This document shows positions 36,178 through 44,513 of a stretch of 55,744 bases of DNA, in pieces; the first letter of the stretch is position 1, and every line of letters begins with the position of its first letter. Origin of the DNA: SAT2750 sp964476375 (lineage in GTDB: Bacteria; Planctomycetota; Planctomycetia; Pirellulales; Pirellulaceae); contig CAYYZW010000234.1 of the NCBI GenBank assembly GCA_964476375.1, forward strand, positions 1-55,744. The letters run 5' to 3'. The position numbers and the translations under genes are program-made. The notes under the pieces were generated by a model. That model searched no databases. It was not told the origin of the DNA and was given only the letters and a program-made list of their open reading frames with translations.

Positions 36178-37617
36178 TTAGTCGTGTGGATTGTCGGTCG
36201 TGTTATCTCTTGTCAGCAGTGTCGGCTCGTGAATTGCCTCCGGCAAACCGGGGTGTCCGGGCAGATCCTCTGCACGTAGTGCCCAGGAGGGATGAATTTC
36301 AACGGGAACATCGTCGTCGATCTCCACACCTGCATCAAGCAGCCATTGTCGATGCAGGGCGATCATGGATTGTTGTGCGGTCGTGGGAGTATCTGGGCCA
36401 CTGCCGTCAGCATTCTTCACTGGTGCAAAGGCAGAGGCTCGTTCTACTTCCACGACAAGGGCATTTTGTGCTCTCGGCAAGAGATCAAAGATGAAACGCT
36501 CAAACTTGACCGCATTCTCCTTCGCTGGTTCCAGTACATCTCCATTCTCATCGATGAACGGCACCCGTTTGTGAGCATGGTGAAAGGGGAGCCAGTCTCC
36601 TTGCCGGGCTGCCTCCTCGAGCAGGCTGCGTGAAAAAACATGCACGGCAATACTGCCGGCCCAGAACCGAAGCTCTCCCTCGGGGCAGGTCTCACGGGCC
36701 AGGGATTCGGGCAGTTCACTGTACTCGATCACCTCCAGGTGATCTTCCACGGTAACAATATTGCCGGTCTTTTCCATGGCATCATTTTTCTTTACCGCCT
36801 GGCTGGTCAGCTCCGACTGGGCTGCCAGGTGATAGCCGATCAGGGCGGGATCACAGACCTGGGCAAGTGGATTGTCAACCTGGGCATAAAAGATGATGTC
36901 CTGGTGCCGGCTGGCAAGATCATCCAGGAAACCACTTCGTCCAAGTGCTTCGACCATGCCCCCGTGCCCATCAGGACTGAGAGCGACCACTCCGGGTGTC
37001 GAAAGCAGGATCTTGCCGGTTCTGGCATCGACCACCGGGATGGAGCCCTGGCAAAACAGGAGGCAGTTGTTCGCATCCAGCCCGAAATAATCATTCGCGA
37101 GGACGAACTGTGAGGTCGCTTCGTGTACCGAAGGGCTGGTCATAATCATCAGGGGAATCTGTGATCCGTAACGGTCGGAGATCGCCTTGATGCGGTCGAT
37201 CGTAATCTGCAGCAGGGATCGGCCGGAGAGAGGGCCGATAGGAAGCAGTCCCTTGGGGACACGCAGCCCAAGCCGGCTTCCCTGGCCACCGGCCACCAGG
37301 ACCATTGCTACCCGCCCCTGGCGGAGAGCATCCTCCCCGATTGCTATCGCATCCTCGAGCGATTCATCCGGAAGTTGTGTCGTTCGAGGCTGGCCGATCC
37401 GAATCGCATGGGGAGGCGCCATTTGCCCGGGCAGGAGACCGGGGCGATCGTTCTCTCCTTCCAGCAGGCCGGCAAGCTGATCAAAATCGATGGATCTTAA
37501 CTGGTCGGCTAGTTCCTGCTGCTGGTTGTGATCATGTTGATTCCAGAAGCGGAGCAGCTGTTGCTGGCCCTGGCCAGTGAGCAGGGTCTGGAGCTCATCA
37601 AAAGTCTGGTTGACCAT
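36178..37617 (-). CDS. UDP-N-acetylhexosamine pyrophosphorylase-like uridylyltransferase (eukaryotic UAP1 type)
   Basis: 479 residues of the UDPGP family, not the bacterial GlmU type. The signature MVLVAGGQGSRLGLRVPKGL is followed by PLMIMTSPSVHEATSQF, FCQGSIPVVD, LSPDGHGGMVEALGRSG, YAQVDNPLAQVCDP and AKENAVKFERFIFDLLP. It should form UDP-GlcNAc or UDP-GalNAc (or a related UDP-sugar) from UTP and sugar-1-phosphate. The N-terminal about 100 residues (ELQTLLTGQGQQQLLRFW) are helical, as in UAP1. An AGGA-type ribosome site precedes ATG 37617. Confidence 0.9.
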   Translation of the reverse strand: MVNQTFDELQTLLTGQGQQQLLRFWNQHDHNQQQELADQLRSIDFDQLAGLLEGENDRPGLLPGQMAPPHAIRIGQPRTTQLPDESLEDAIAIGEDALRQGRVAMVLVAGGQGSRLGLRVPKGLLPIGPLSGRSLLQITIDRIKAISDRYGSQIPLMIMTSPSVHEATSQFVLANDYFGLDANNCLLFCQGSIPVVDARTGKILLSTPGVVALSPDGHGGMVEALGRSGFLDDLASRHQDIIFYAQVDNPLAQVCDPALIGYHLAAQSELTSQAVKKNDAMEKTGNIVTVEDHLEVIEYSELPESLARETCPEGELRFWAGSIAVHVFSRSLLEEAARQGDWLPFHHAHKRVPFIDENGDVLEPAKENAVKFERFIFDLLPRAQNALVVEVERASAFAPVKNADGSGPDTPTTAQQSMIALHRQWLLDAGVEIDDDVPVEIHPSWALRAEDLPGHPGLPEAIHEPTLLTRDNTTDNPHD

Positions 37618-37654
37618 CTCTCGTCCTGGCTGTTGGCGACCCGTGTCGTGGATC

Positions 37655-37771
37655 CTAGAAGATCAGGCCCCGTACCCATGCCCACGCAAGCAGGCACAGG
37701 AGTGGGAAGAGTAGAAATATAGATGCATACGTAAAAAACGTCGTCCAGGTTTTTCTTGGCCAGCGTGCCAT
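37655..37771 (-). CDS. Possible 38-residue single-helix membrane protein
   Basis: MARWPRKTWTTFF is followed by one strong hydrophobic helix (YASIFLLFPLLCLLAWAWVRG) and a stop. It is 37 bases upstream of the UDP-sugar pyrophosphorylase gene on the same strand. There is no clear ribosome site before ATG 37771; the frame is open further to 37915. A real small membrane protein is plausible, chance is too. Confidence 0.35.
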   Translation of the reverse strand: MARWPRKTWTTFFTYASIFLLFPLLCLLAWAWVRGLIF

Positions 37772-37902
37772 GTTTTGTTCAGTATGGGAAAGAGATATTT
37801 GTCCATGTTTTTGGGCCCTGCTAACATAATCGGGTAGCAGAAATGCTCCAAGACCAAGCGTTCCTCTTTCACCTCTCTCTTTGTTAGCGAGATAGAAATA
37901 CC

Positions 37903-40900
37903 ATGGGTATCCCATTCCGCGTCTGCCGCCTTCTTCCGACCCTGGCCGTCCTCCTGGCTGTTCTCCCGGTCTCTGTGGATCACGGTCATGCGGCGGAGGA
38001 CGAGGAGAGTTCCTGGCTTACTTACCGTGCCAATGCATCACGCACTGCCTTCCATGCTTCATCGCTGGATGACAACCTGGCACTTGCCTGGACATACCAG
38101 TCCCGCATGGCACCACGTCCGGCCTGGCCTCGAAGCATTCGGATGCCATTTGATCGGGCCCAGCATACGGTGGTGGCCCGTGGCAAGGTGTTTTTTGGAA
38201 GCAGTGTGGATGGCCGGGTTTTTGCGCTGGACCTGCTGACCGGGAAACGGGCCTGGACAGTAGCAACCGATGGCCCGATTCGTTTTGCCCCGGCAATCTG
38301 GAAGGACCGGCTGCTGGTAGCGAGTGATGATGGTTTTCTTTATGCACTGGCACTGGCCGATGGCAGGCAGTTGTGGAAGAAGCGTGGCGGACCGGATGGT
38401 CGCATGGTGATGGGCAATGGCCGGCTTGTTTCCAAGTGGCCCGCTCGTGGAGGCCCTGTTGTGATGGACGATGTTGTCTATTTTGCAGCGGGCATCTGGC
38501 CCACGGACGGGATCTACCTTTATGCCCTGAACCCGGACAATGGAGAGACAATATGGCTCAATAGTGAATCCGGATCCCGTTACATGGCCCAGCCTCACGG
38601 GGGTGCCGAAGCGATGAGCGGTGCCTCGGCACAGGGGTACCTGGTTGTTTCCGGAGACCAGTTACTGGTTCCCACGGGCCGGGCGATTCCCGCCTCGTTT
38701 AGTCGCAAGGACGGGACACTGACTTTTTTCCACCTGCAGAAGTACGGCCATAACGGGGGAGCACCGACCATGGCGGTCGGTGACATGTTCTTTAACAGCG
38801 GCATTGGTTTTAATCGCGAGAGCGGTGACCGGGTCGCCAGCCTGGGAACAGGCCAGCTTGCTGCCATGCCAGGCGGGCTGGTTCGAGCGGTCGATGGAGT
38901 GGTGACCGGGTACCGGTTTGTCGAAGTGGAAAAGCCGGATCGCAAGGGGAACCTGGTGAAAGTACAGGCACTGGAACCCGCCTGGATCGTCAAGGATGCC
39001 CATACCGATGCCTCGCTGATCGTTACTGGTAACCACGTGGTGAGCGGCAGCCAGGGGCAGGTTGATGTGATTGATATCACGCAGCAGAAAATCGTTCAGT
39101 CCCTGGAGGTGGAAGGGACTCCCTATGGACTGGCTGTTGCCTCGGGGCGATTGCTCGTCAGCACGGACAAGGGGGGAGTTTACTGCTTTGGGGCAACAGA
39201 TCAACCGGCGGTTGTCCATCGAGAGACACAGGAGTTGAATCCTTATGGCTCCAACACCGGCATGGCAACTTACGCGGGAGAGATCATCAAGCGGACGGGA
39301 ATCGTCGAGGGCTTCTGTGTCGATGACGGCTGCGGTGACGGGGCACTCGCCTTTGAGCTGGCTCGCCAGACCCGCTTGCATGTTTTTGCCATCGACCATG
39401 ATCCGGCCAGTGTGCGGGAGGCACGAGAGAAAATGATTCGAGCCGGTCTTTACGGGAGCCGGGTGACGGTCTTGCTGCGTCCAGAGGGAGAAGCCGGTTT
39501 GCCATCCTATGTGGCGGACCTGGTTGTTTCTCAGCGGTCCGCAGGGCGTACTGTCGAGAAGGACTGGATCGACAAGCAGGTTCGACGAATCCAGCATCCT
39601 CATGGCGGCATGGGCTGTGTCGGTACGGCGGATAATTTTCTCCTGGACACACGGGGATCGCTTGAGGGAGAAGGAAGCTGGACGCACCAGTACGCGAATG
39701 CCGCCAATACGGTCAACAGCCAGGACAACCGAATCCGTGGTTCCCTGAGCATGCTCTGGTATCGGGATATCGATTTTGATATTCCGCAGCGACATGGTCG
39801 TGCTCCCTCGCCGCTCTATGACCGTGGTCGCCTGTTCCACGAGGGCCTCGACGGGATTATTGCCGTCGATGCCTACAGCGGGCGAGAACTCTGGCGACAC
39901 GAGATCAAGGGCCTGCTACGAGCCTATGACGGTGACGAGTTAATGGGGGTCTCGGGAACGGGAAGTAATTTTTGTGTGCACGGGGACAGTCTTTATATCC
40001 GGGATGAAACACGGTGCCTCAAGCTGGATGTAAAAACAGGAGCTCTTCAGGCAGAGTTCTTGCCACCGAAAGGAGAGGATGAAAAACCAAGCCGCTGGGG
40101 GTATATCGCCTGTGTCGACGGGATCCTCTACGGGACAGTGGCAAATCCTGAACATGTTGTGACCTACCGGTACGTTGACCGTGGGGGTGACATGTCACGG
40201 CTGTTAACGGAATCAAAGAGCCTGTTTGCCATGGATGCGGCCAGCGGGAAAGTTCTCTGGCATTACAGGGCGACCAATTCGATCCGTCATAATGCGATTG
40301 CGATCACTGCCGGAAAAGTGTGCCTGATTGATCGCCCCCTGGCACTTTTTGACCGCAAAAAGAAACCAGACTCCAAGTTCCAGTCTCCCGGCATCATGAT
40401 GGCGCTGGATGCCCGGAGCGGGAAAACTCTTTGGAAGAATGAGGACGACATCTTTGGTACGACCGTGGCAATCAGTGAGCCGCACAAGGCGATCGTGATG
40501 AGTTATCAACCAACCCGTTTTCGACTTGACTCGGAGATTGGTGGACGGATTTCCGTGCTTGGACTGGAAGACGGAAAACCCCTCTGGGAGGCCAAGGCAA
40601 GCTACGAATCACGGCCGATGATCAATGACCGCACGATCTATGCCCAGGGTGGAGCATGGGACCTGCTCAGTGGAGAGTCCGTACCCTTTAACTTTTCACG
40701 GTCCTATGGTTGTGGCATCCTGGCCGGGAGCAGCAACATGATGTTGTTTCGGAGTGCCACGCTGGGATATTTTGACTTTGCTGAAAACAAGAAGATATCC
40801 AGCTATGGTGGGATGCGTCCCGGGTGCTGGGTGAATGCCCTGCCGGCAGGGGGTATTGTGCTGGTTCCGGATGCATCCGCAGGCTGTCAATGCAGCTACC

Positions 40901-40938
40901 TGAACAAGGCCTGGATTGCCCTGCATGGGGAAGAATAG
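37903..40938 (+). CDS. Secreted double PQQ-like beta-propeller protein with an internal SAM-methyltransferase-like domain
   Basis: 1011 residues with signal peptide (cut near GHAAED). Residues 35-445 form propeller-type blades with recurring patterns such as GRVFALDLLTGKRAWTV, GFLYALALADGRQLW and GIYLYALNPDNGETIW. Residues about 450-590 are different: VDDGCGDGALAFELA (D474-x-G-x-G-x-G480) and FAIDHDPASVREAREKM with an acidic D498, then YVADLVVSQRS, which is the classic order of a Rossmann SAM methyltransferase. From about 600 the propeller resumes (GIIAVDAYSGRELWRHEIKG, SLFAMDAASGKVLWHYRA, MMALDARSGKTLWKNEDD). No PQQ dehydrogenase active-site Cys pair or heme site is seen. Role unknown. Confidence 0.88.
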   Translation: MGIPFRVCRLLPTLAVLLAVLPVSVDHGHAAEDEESSWLTYRANASRTAFHASSLDDNLALAWTYQSRMAPRPAWPRSIRMPFDRAQHTVVARGKVFFGSSVDGRVFALDLLTGKRAWTVATDGPIRFAPAIWKDRLLVASDDGFLYALALADGRQLWKKRGGPDGRMVMGNGRLVSKWPARGGPVVMDDVVYFAAGIWPTDGIYLYALNPDNGETIWLNSESGSRYMAQPHGGAEAMSGASAQGYLVVSGDQLLVPTGRAIPASFSRKDGTLTFFHLQKYGHNGGAPTMAVGDMFFNSGIGFNRESGDRVASLGTGQLAAMPGGLVRAVDGVVTGYRFVEVEKPDRKGNLVKVQALEPAWIVKDAHTDASLIVTGNHVVSGSQGQVDVIDITQQKIVQSLEVEGTPYGLAVASGRLLVSTDKGGVYCFGATDQPAVVHRETQELNPYGSNTGMATYAGEIIKRTGIVEGFCVDDGCGDGALAFELARQTRLHVFAIDHDPASVREAREKMIRAGLYGSRVTVLLRPEGEAGLPSYVADLVVSQRSAGRTVEKDWIDKQVRRIQHPHGGMGCVGTADNFLLDTRGSLEGEGSWTHQYANAANTVNSQDNRIRGSLSMLWYRDIDFDIPQRHGRAPSPLYDRGRLFHEGLDGIIAVDAYSGRELWRHEIKGLLRAYDGDELMGVSGTGSNFCVHGDSLYIRDETRCLKLDVKTGALQAEFLPPKGEDEKPSRWGYIACVDGILYGTVANPEHVVTYRYVDRGGDMSRLLTESKSLFAMDAASGKVLWHYRATNSIRHNAIAITAGKVCLIDRPLALFDRKKKPDSKFQSPGIMMALDARSGKTLWKNEDDIFGTTVAISEPHKAIVMSYQPTRFRLDSEIGGRISVLGLEDGKPLWEAKASYESRPMINDRTIYAQGGAWDLLSGESVPFNFSRSYGCGILAGSSNMMLFRSATLGYFDFAENKKISSYGGMRPGCWVNALPAGGIVLVPDASAGCQCSYLNKAWIALHGEE

Positions 40939-40973
40939 CAGGGGAGGCCACGGGTTGTCGTCCCCGGCATGTC

Positions 40974-41867
40974 TCAGGCTGCTTCCTGGTGGTTCCCGGG
41001 TGCCACGGCCTCCACCTGGACCACGATGTTGACCTCCTCCACTGGCAACCGGGAGAGCTTGAATTCAAGGCGAATACCGAAACGCTGGGACTCGGAGACC
41101 GAGATTGAGCACTCGGGCCCTGCCAGCTGATGGCAGGTGACGTCCGGCACGTCTGGCAACGGGGGATGGATTGGCAGGTGCGCGAACTGGCTTCGCTGTC
41201 CCGTTGAGAATGGAAGCCGCATCAGGATATCCAGTCTCTGGCCCTTGTCAGTGGTATTGGATCGCGACACGCGACGGGACATTTCCGGAGGTAGTAGCTC
41301 GTTCAACTCTTCCTCCATAGCATCACTGCCCAGTTCGTCGTGCAGGGCCTCCATCTCATCCGGAGGGCTGATCAGGAGAGTATTTCGGGCTGGTTTTTCA
41401 TCTCGTGATCCGGTCGATACTGGTTTTTCAGATCCAATGGAAAACCAGGCAAGCCACCAGCCAAACTCGGTTGCGACAATCACTGACCAGGTCAGGCCCC
41501 AGCTGATACCACGGATACCGGGCAGGCTGGTAGCGGCGGCAATAAAAAGGAAGGCGATGGTGGGACTTGTCCAGGCAATGCAGGCAACGATCGTCTTTCC
41601 AGGCTTCCCGACCAGGATCATCAGCCGGATGGCACTTGTTGCACCCAGAAGCAAGATGGCAGCCACAATCATGCCCGGCCCCGGAGTAGACAGACTCGCC
41701 ACGCTGGTCTGAAGTCGTGCCAGAAGTCCTCCTGACACAAGCAGGAGGATCATGGCCGTGATGACCGCGGAAAGCGAGAGCAGTCGACCGAGGTCGTCGG
41801 CATGGCTGCGACGGGTTGCCTGTGGTAATGCGATGGTAAGCCCCGTGACGGCTGTGCGGGGCAGCAC
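40974..41867 (-). CDS. Four-helix membrane protein with cytoplasmic tail, downstream of metK
   Basis: 297 residues from GTG 41867, eleven bases after the metK stop; no ATG lies before the first helix. Four hydrophobic helices (near residues 25-45, 55-80, 88-110 and 118-140) precede a soluble C-terminal domain of about 150 residues (EMEALHDELGSDAMEEEL, RVSRSNTTDKGQRLDILMRL, SISVSESQRFGIRLEFKL). I do not recognise the family. The frame is also open upstream into metK, so the exact start is uncertain. Translation is probably coupled to metK. Confidence 0.7.
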   Translation of the reverse strand: MLPRTAVTGLTIALPQATRRSHADDLGRLLSLSAVITAMILLLVSGGLLARLQTSVASLSTPGPGMIVAAILLLGATSAIRLMILVGKPGKTIVACIAWTSPTIAFLFIAAATSLPGIRGISWGLTWSVIVATEFGWWLAWFSIGSEKPVSTGSRDEKPARNTLLISPPDEMEALHDELGSDAMEEELNELLPPEMSRRVSRSNTTDKGQRLDILMRLPFSTGQRSQFAHLPIHPPLPDVPDVTCHQLAGPECSISVSESQRFGIRLEFKLSRLPVEEVNIVVQVEAVAPGNHQEAA

Positions 41868-41878
41868 CGTGGCAGGTG

Positions 41879-43051
41879 CTAGGCCCCGACGTGTTCTTTT
41901 AGTTCGCTGGCCCGGTCTGTTTTTTCCCAGGTAAAGTCTGGATCGGACCGTCCGAAGTGTCCACCGGCGGCTGTTTTCTGGAAAATAGGCCGCCGAAGGT
42001 CGAGGTAATCGATAATGCCCCCCGGGGTCAAGGGGAAAATATCGCAGACCGCCTGGCAAATAAGCGCATCATCGACAATTCCCGTCCCTTCCGAGTTGAT
42101 ATTCACACTGACCGGATCGGAAATTCCAATCGCGTAGGCAAGCTGAACTTCACATCGCTCGGCAAGTCCGGCCGCCACAATATTCTTGGCGACATGGCGA
42201 GCCATGTAAGTGGCGCTGCGATCCACCTTGGTGGGGTCCTTCCCGCTAAAGGCACCCCCGCCATGTCGGCCCCACCCCCCGTACGTGTCAACAATAATCT
42301 TGCGGCCGGTCAGCCCGCAGTCTCCATGAGGACCGCCCGTAACGAATCGGCCTGTTGGGTTGACATGGTATGTGATTTCTCCCTGGACAAGTTCTTCCGG
42401 GAGGCAGGGTGTGATCACTTCATCGATCACGAAGACCCGGATCTCTTCATTGCTGACGGATTCATCGTGCTGCGTGCTGACCACCACGGTGTCGATACGA
42501 ACTGGGGTATTGCCATCGTACTGGACGGTCACCTGGCTTTTACTGTCCGGACGCAACCAGCTCACTTTTTTTCCGAATCGAGCAGCATTTAACTGTTCCA
42601 GGATTCGATGGGAAAGGGCAATTGGAAGTGGCATCAGCTCCTCGGGAGTGTCGCTGCAGGCATACCCGAACATCATCCCCTTGTCCCCGGCTCCGAACCC
42701 CTTGCCCGCATCATCGCCCGCATTCCCACCGTGGGCGATTGCCAGACTCTGCTGGTCGATATAGACCTCCACGGTGCAGTCATCGGCCGAGATCCCTGTT
42801 TCCTCATCGGTGTAACCGACATCCCGCATCACCTGTCGTGCAATCTCGGCATAATCGACCTTTGCCTGGCTGGAGATCTCTCCGGAAATAATGGCACGCC
42901 CGGTTGTCACCATCGTCTCACAGGCAACCCGGCTCAGAGGATCTTCCTTGATGAGGGCGTCCAGGATGGCATCGGAGATCTGGTCTGCCAGCTTGTCGGG
43001 ATGTCCCATGCTGACGGATTCACTGGTAAACAGGTAGGTGCCAGTTGCCAC
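41879..43051 (-). CDS. metK: S-adenosylmethionine synthetase
   Basis: 390 residues. Signatures: FTSESVSMGHPDKLADQISD, MTTGRAIISGE, QQSLAIAHG, GAGDKGMMFGYA, RPDSKSQVTVQYD, GRFVTGGPHGDCGLTGRKII and GAFSGKDPTKVDRSATYMAR. It makes SAM from methionine and ATP. Length is normal for MetK. A TATAAT box and two short hairpins lie in front of the gene. waaA is upstream on the same strand. Confidence 0.97.
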   Translation of the reverse strand: MATGTYLFTSESVSMGHPDKLADQISDAILDALIKEDPLSRVACETMVTTGRAIISGEISSQAKVDYAEIARQVMRDVGYTDEETGISADDCTVEVYIDQQSLAIAHGGNAGDDAGKGFGAGDKGMMFGYACSDTPEELMPLPIALSHRILEQLNAARFGKKVSWLRPDSKSQVTVQYDGNTPVRIDTVVVSTQHDESVSNEEIRVFVIDEVITPCLPEELVQGEITYHVNPTGRFVTGGPHGDCGLTGRKIIVDTYGGWGRHGGGAFSGKDPTKVDRSATYMARHVAKNIVAAGLAERCEVQLAYAIGISDPVSVNINSEGTGIVDDALICQAVCDIFPLTPGGIIDYLDLRRPIFQKTAAGGHFGRSDPDFTWEKTDRASELKEHVGA

Positions 43052-43083
43052 GAATTTTTCTCTCGTTTTGAAATACAGGAAAG

Positions 43084-43140
43084 CACCCGAACCTTACCGG
43101 GTGAAGAGCGGTCAGGAGCCGCTGCAAGTAGGCGATTATA
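43084..43140 (-). promoter_or_regulatory. metK promoter -10 box and two leader hairpins
   Basis: Reading on the minus strand: TATAAT at 43140-43135; then a 5-bp hairpin AGCGG/CCGCT (43123-43107) and a 6-bp hairpin CACCCG/CGGGTG (43103-43084), followed by 32 bases to the metK ATG. No recognisable -35 box. The transcript leader would be about 75 bases. It does not match the consensus of SAM-I, SAM-II or SAM-III riboswitches that I know. Confidence 0.4.
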
Positions 43141-43185
43141 ATGTGGTCAGAAAGGGATGGAACCCCATCGCAAGGTTGCAACGGA

Positions 43186-44493
43186 TCAGTCCGTACCCTT
43201 CCCCTCGCGATCCGGGATCACCAGGGGCGAGACGAGCTGAAGTGTTCGTTCGGTTGCTCCCAGTTGTTGCTTGACAAGCTGTTGCGCACGCATTCCCAGC
43301 CGGCATGCTTTTTCCGGATCCTCCAGGCAGTCTTCCACGAAAGCGCTGAATTCCTGACCGTCCTGGACAACCCGTGCCGCATCCGCGGCGAGCATCAGCT
43401 GGACGACATCGCGAAAGTTCCCTGTTCGTGGTCCGAATGAAACAGCGGCTCCGTAGGCCGCCGGTTCAATCATGTTCTGCCCACCACGTGACCCGAAGCT
43501 CCCTCCCACCAGGGCGATCTGGGCACTTCCCCACCAGGCCCCGAGTTCTCCCACCACGTCGACAAGCAGGATCCGGGAGACCTGGGAGGGGTCCTGTTTT
43601 CCGCTTAGCTCACTTCGTCTCTGCCAGTTGTGGGGCGAATGGTCCAGCATGGCCGCGACCTCATCAAACCGTTCCGGATGACGCGGGACGATCACCAGTC
43701 TTAACCGCGGATAACGCTGGAAGAGCTGGTCAAAGGTGGCAAGGGCTATCCTCTCTTCCTCTTGTTGTGTGCTCCCGGCCAGGAGCACCGTCTCCTCCTG
43801 GCTCAATCCAGCCAGGGCGGCCAGTTCCATGGTTTTCTTGTTTTTTCGGTCAGTGATCGCCCCGTCAAATTTCATCGACCCGGTAACATGCAGTATCTCC
43901 TCGCTGGCTCCCAGTGTTCGGAAACGATCGGCATAGACATCGTTTTGAACGGCGACCAGGTTCAGTCGCCGGAGCATGGATCTCACCAGCGGACGGATGC
44001 GTCGGTAACCCCTGGCGCTTGATTCGCTAAGACGACCGTTGATGAGGGCGACGTGAACGCCCTGCTTGTGGGAATAGCGGACAAGGTTTGGCCAGAGTTC
44101 GAGCTCGACAAGAACCAGCACGGTCGGACGGATCCGGCGGAGTGCCGACTTGACGGACCAGCTGAAATCGAGCGGGGAGTAAAAAACAGTCCGGGGGGCA
44201 TATTTCTTGCGAGCAAGTTCAAAGCCGGTGCGAGTGGTGGTGGAGATCACGCATTGCCAGTCGGGATGCTGCTGCTCGATCCCTGCCAGCAGGGGCTGGA
44301 GCAGGTTGACCTCTCCAACACTTACCGCGTGTAGCCAGAGGCAGGGTTGTTCGCCGCTACGGGAGGGGACCTGTCCAAACAGTCGGGCACCCAGGCCCTG
44401 CCGGTATTTTCCGTGGCGCACGGTACGGTAAAGCAGCCAGGGAGATACCAGCAGGAGCAGGAGCAGGTAAGCCAGGTTGAGGAGATAGGGCAT
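43186..44493 (-). CDS. waaA: 3-deoxy-D-manno-octulosonic acid (Kdo) transferase
   Basis: 435 residues. An N-terminal helix (LNLAYLLLLLLVSPWLLYR), RQGLGARLFGQV, the active-site region LWLHAVSVGEVNLLQPLL, VFYSPLDFSWSVKSALRRIRP, VELELWPNLVRYS, GRLSESSARGY, AGSTQQEEERIAL, VIVPRHPERFDEV, LVGGSFGSRGGQNMIEPAAY. It adds Kdo to lipid IVA at the inner membrane. GGAAGGA is just before the ATG. It follows secA by 20 bases and precedes metK. Confidence 0.95.
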   Translation of the reverse strand: MPYLLNLAYLLLLLLVSPWLLYRTVRHGKYRQGLGARLFGQVPSRSGEQPCLWLHAVSVGEVNLLQPLLAGIEQQHPDWQCVISTTTRTGFELARKKYAPRTVFYSPLDFSWSVKSALRRIRPTVLVLVELELWPNLVRYSHKQGVHVALINGRLSESSARGYRRIRPLVRSMLRRLNLVAVQNDVYADRFRTLGASEEILHVTGSMKFDGAITDRKNKKTMELAALAGLSQEETVLLAGSTQQEEERIALATFDQLFQRYPRLRLVIVPRHPERFDEVAAMLDHSPHNWQRRSELSGKQDPSQVSRILLVDVVGELGAWWGSAQIALVGGSFGSRGGQNMIEPAAYGAAVSFGPRTGNFRDVVQLMLAADAARVVQDGQEFSAFVEDCLEDPEKACRLGMRAQQLVKQQLGATERTLQLVSPLVIPDREGKGTD

Positions 44494-44513
44494 GTGTCCT
44501 TCCAGGCCCCGCT

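Noticed and set aside
38662..39900. Open frame of 412 codons opposite the double propeller gene
   Set aside because: Antisense to a gene with clear signal peptide and repeats; no motif of its own.
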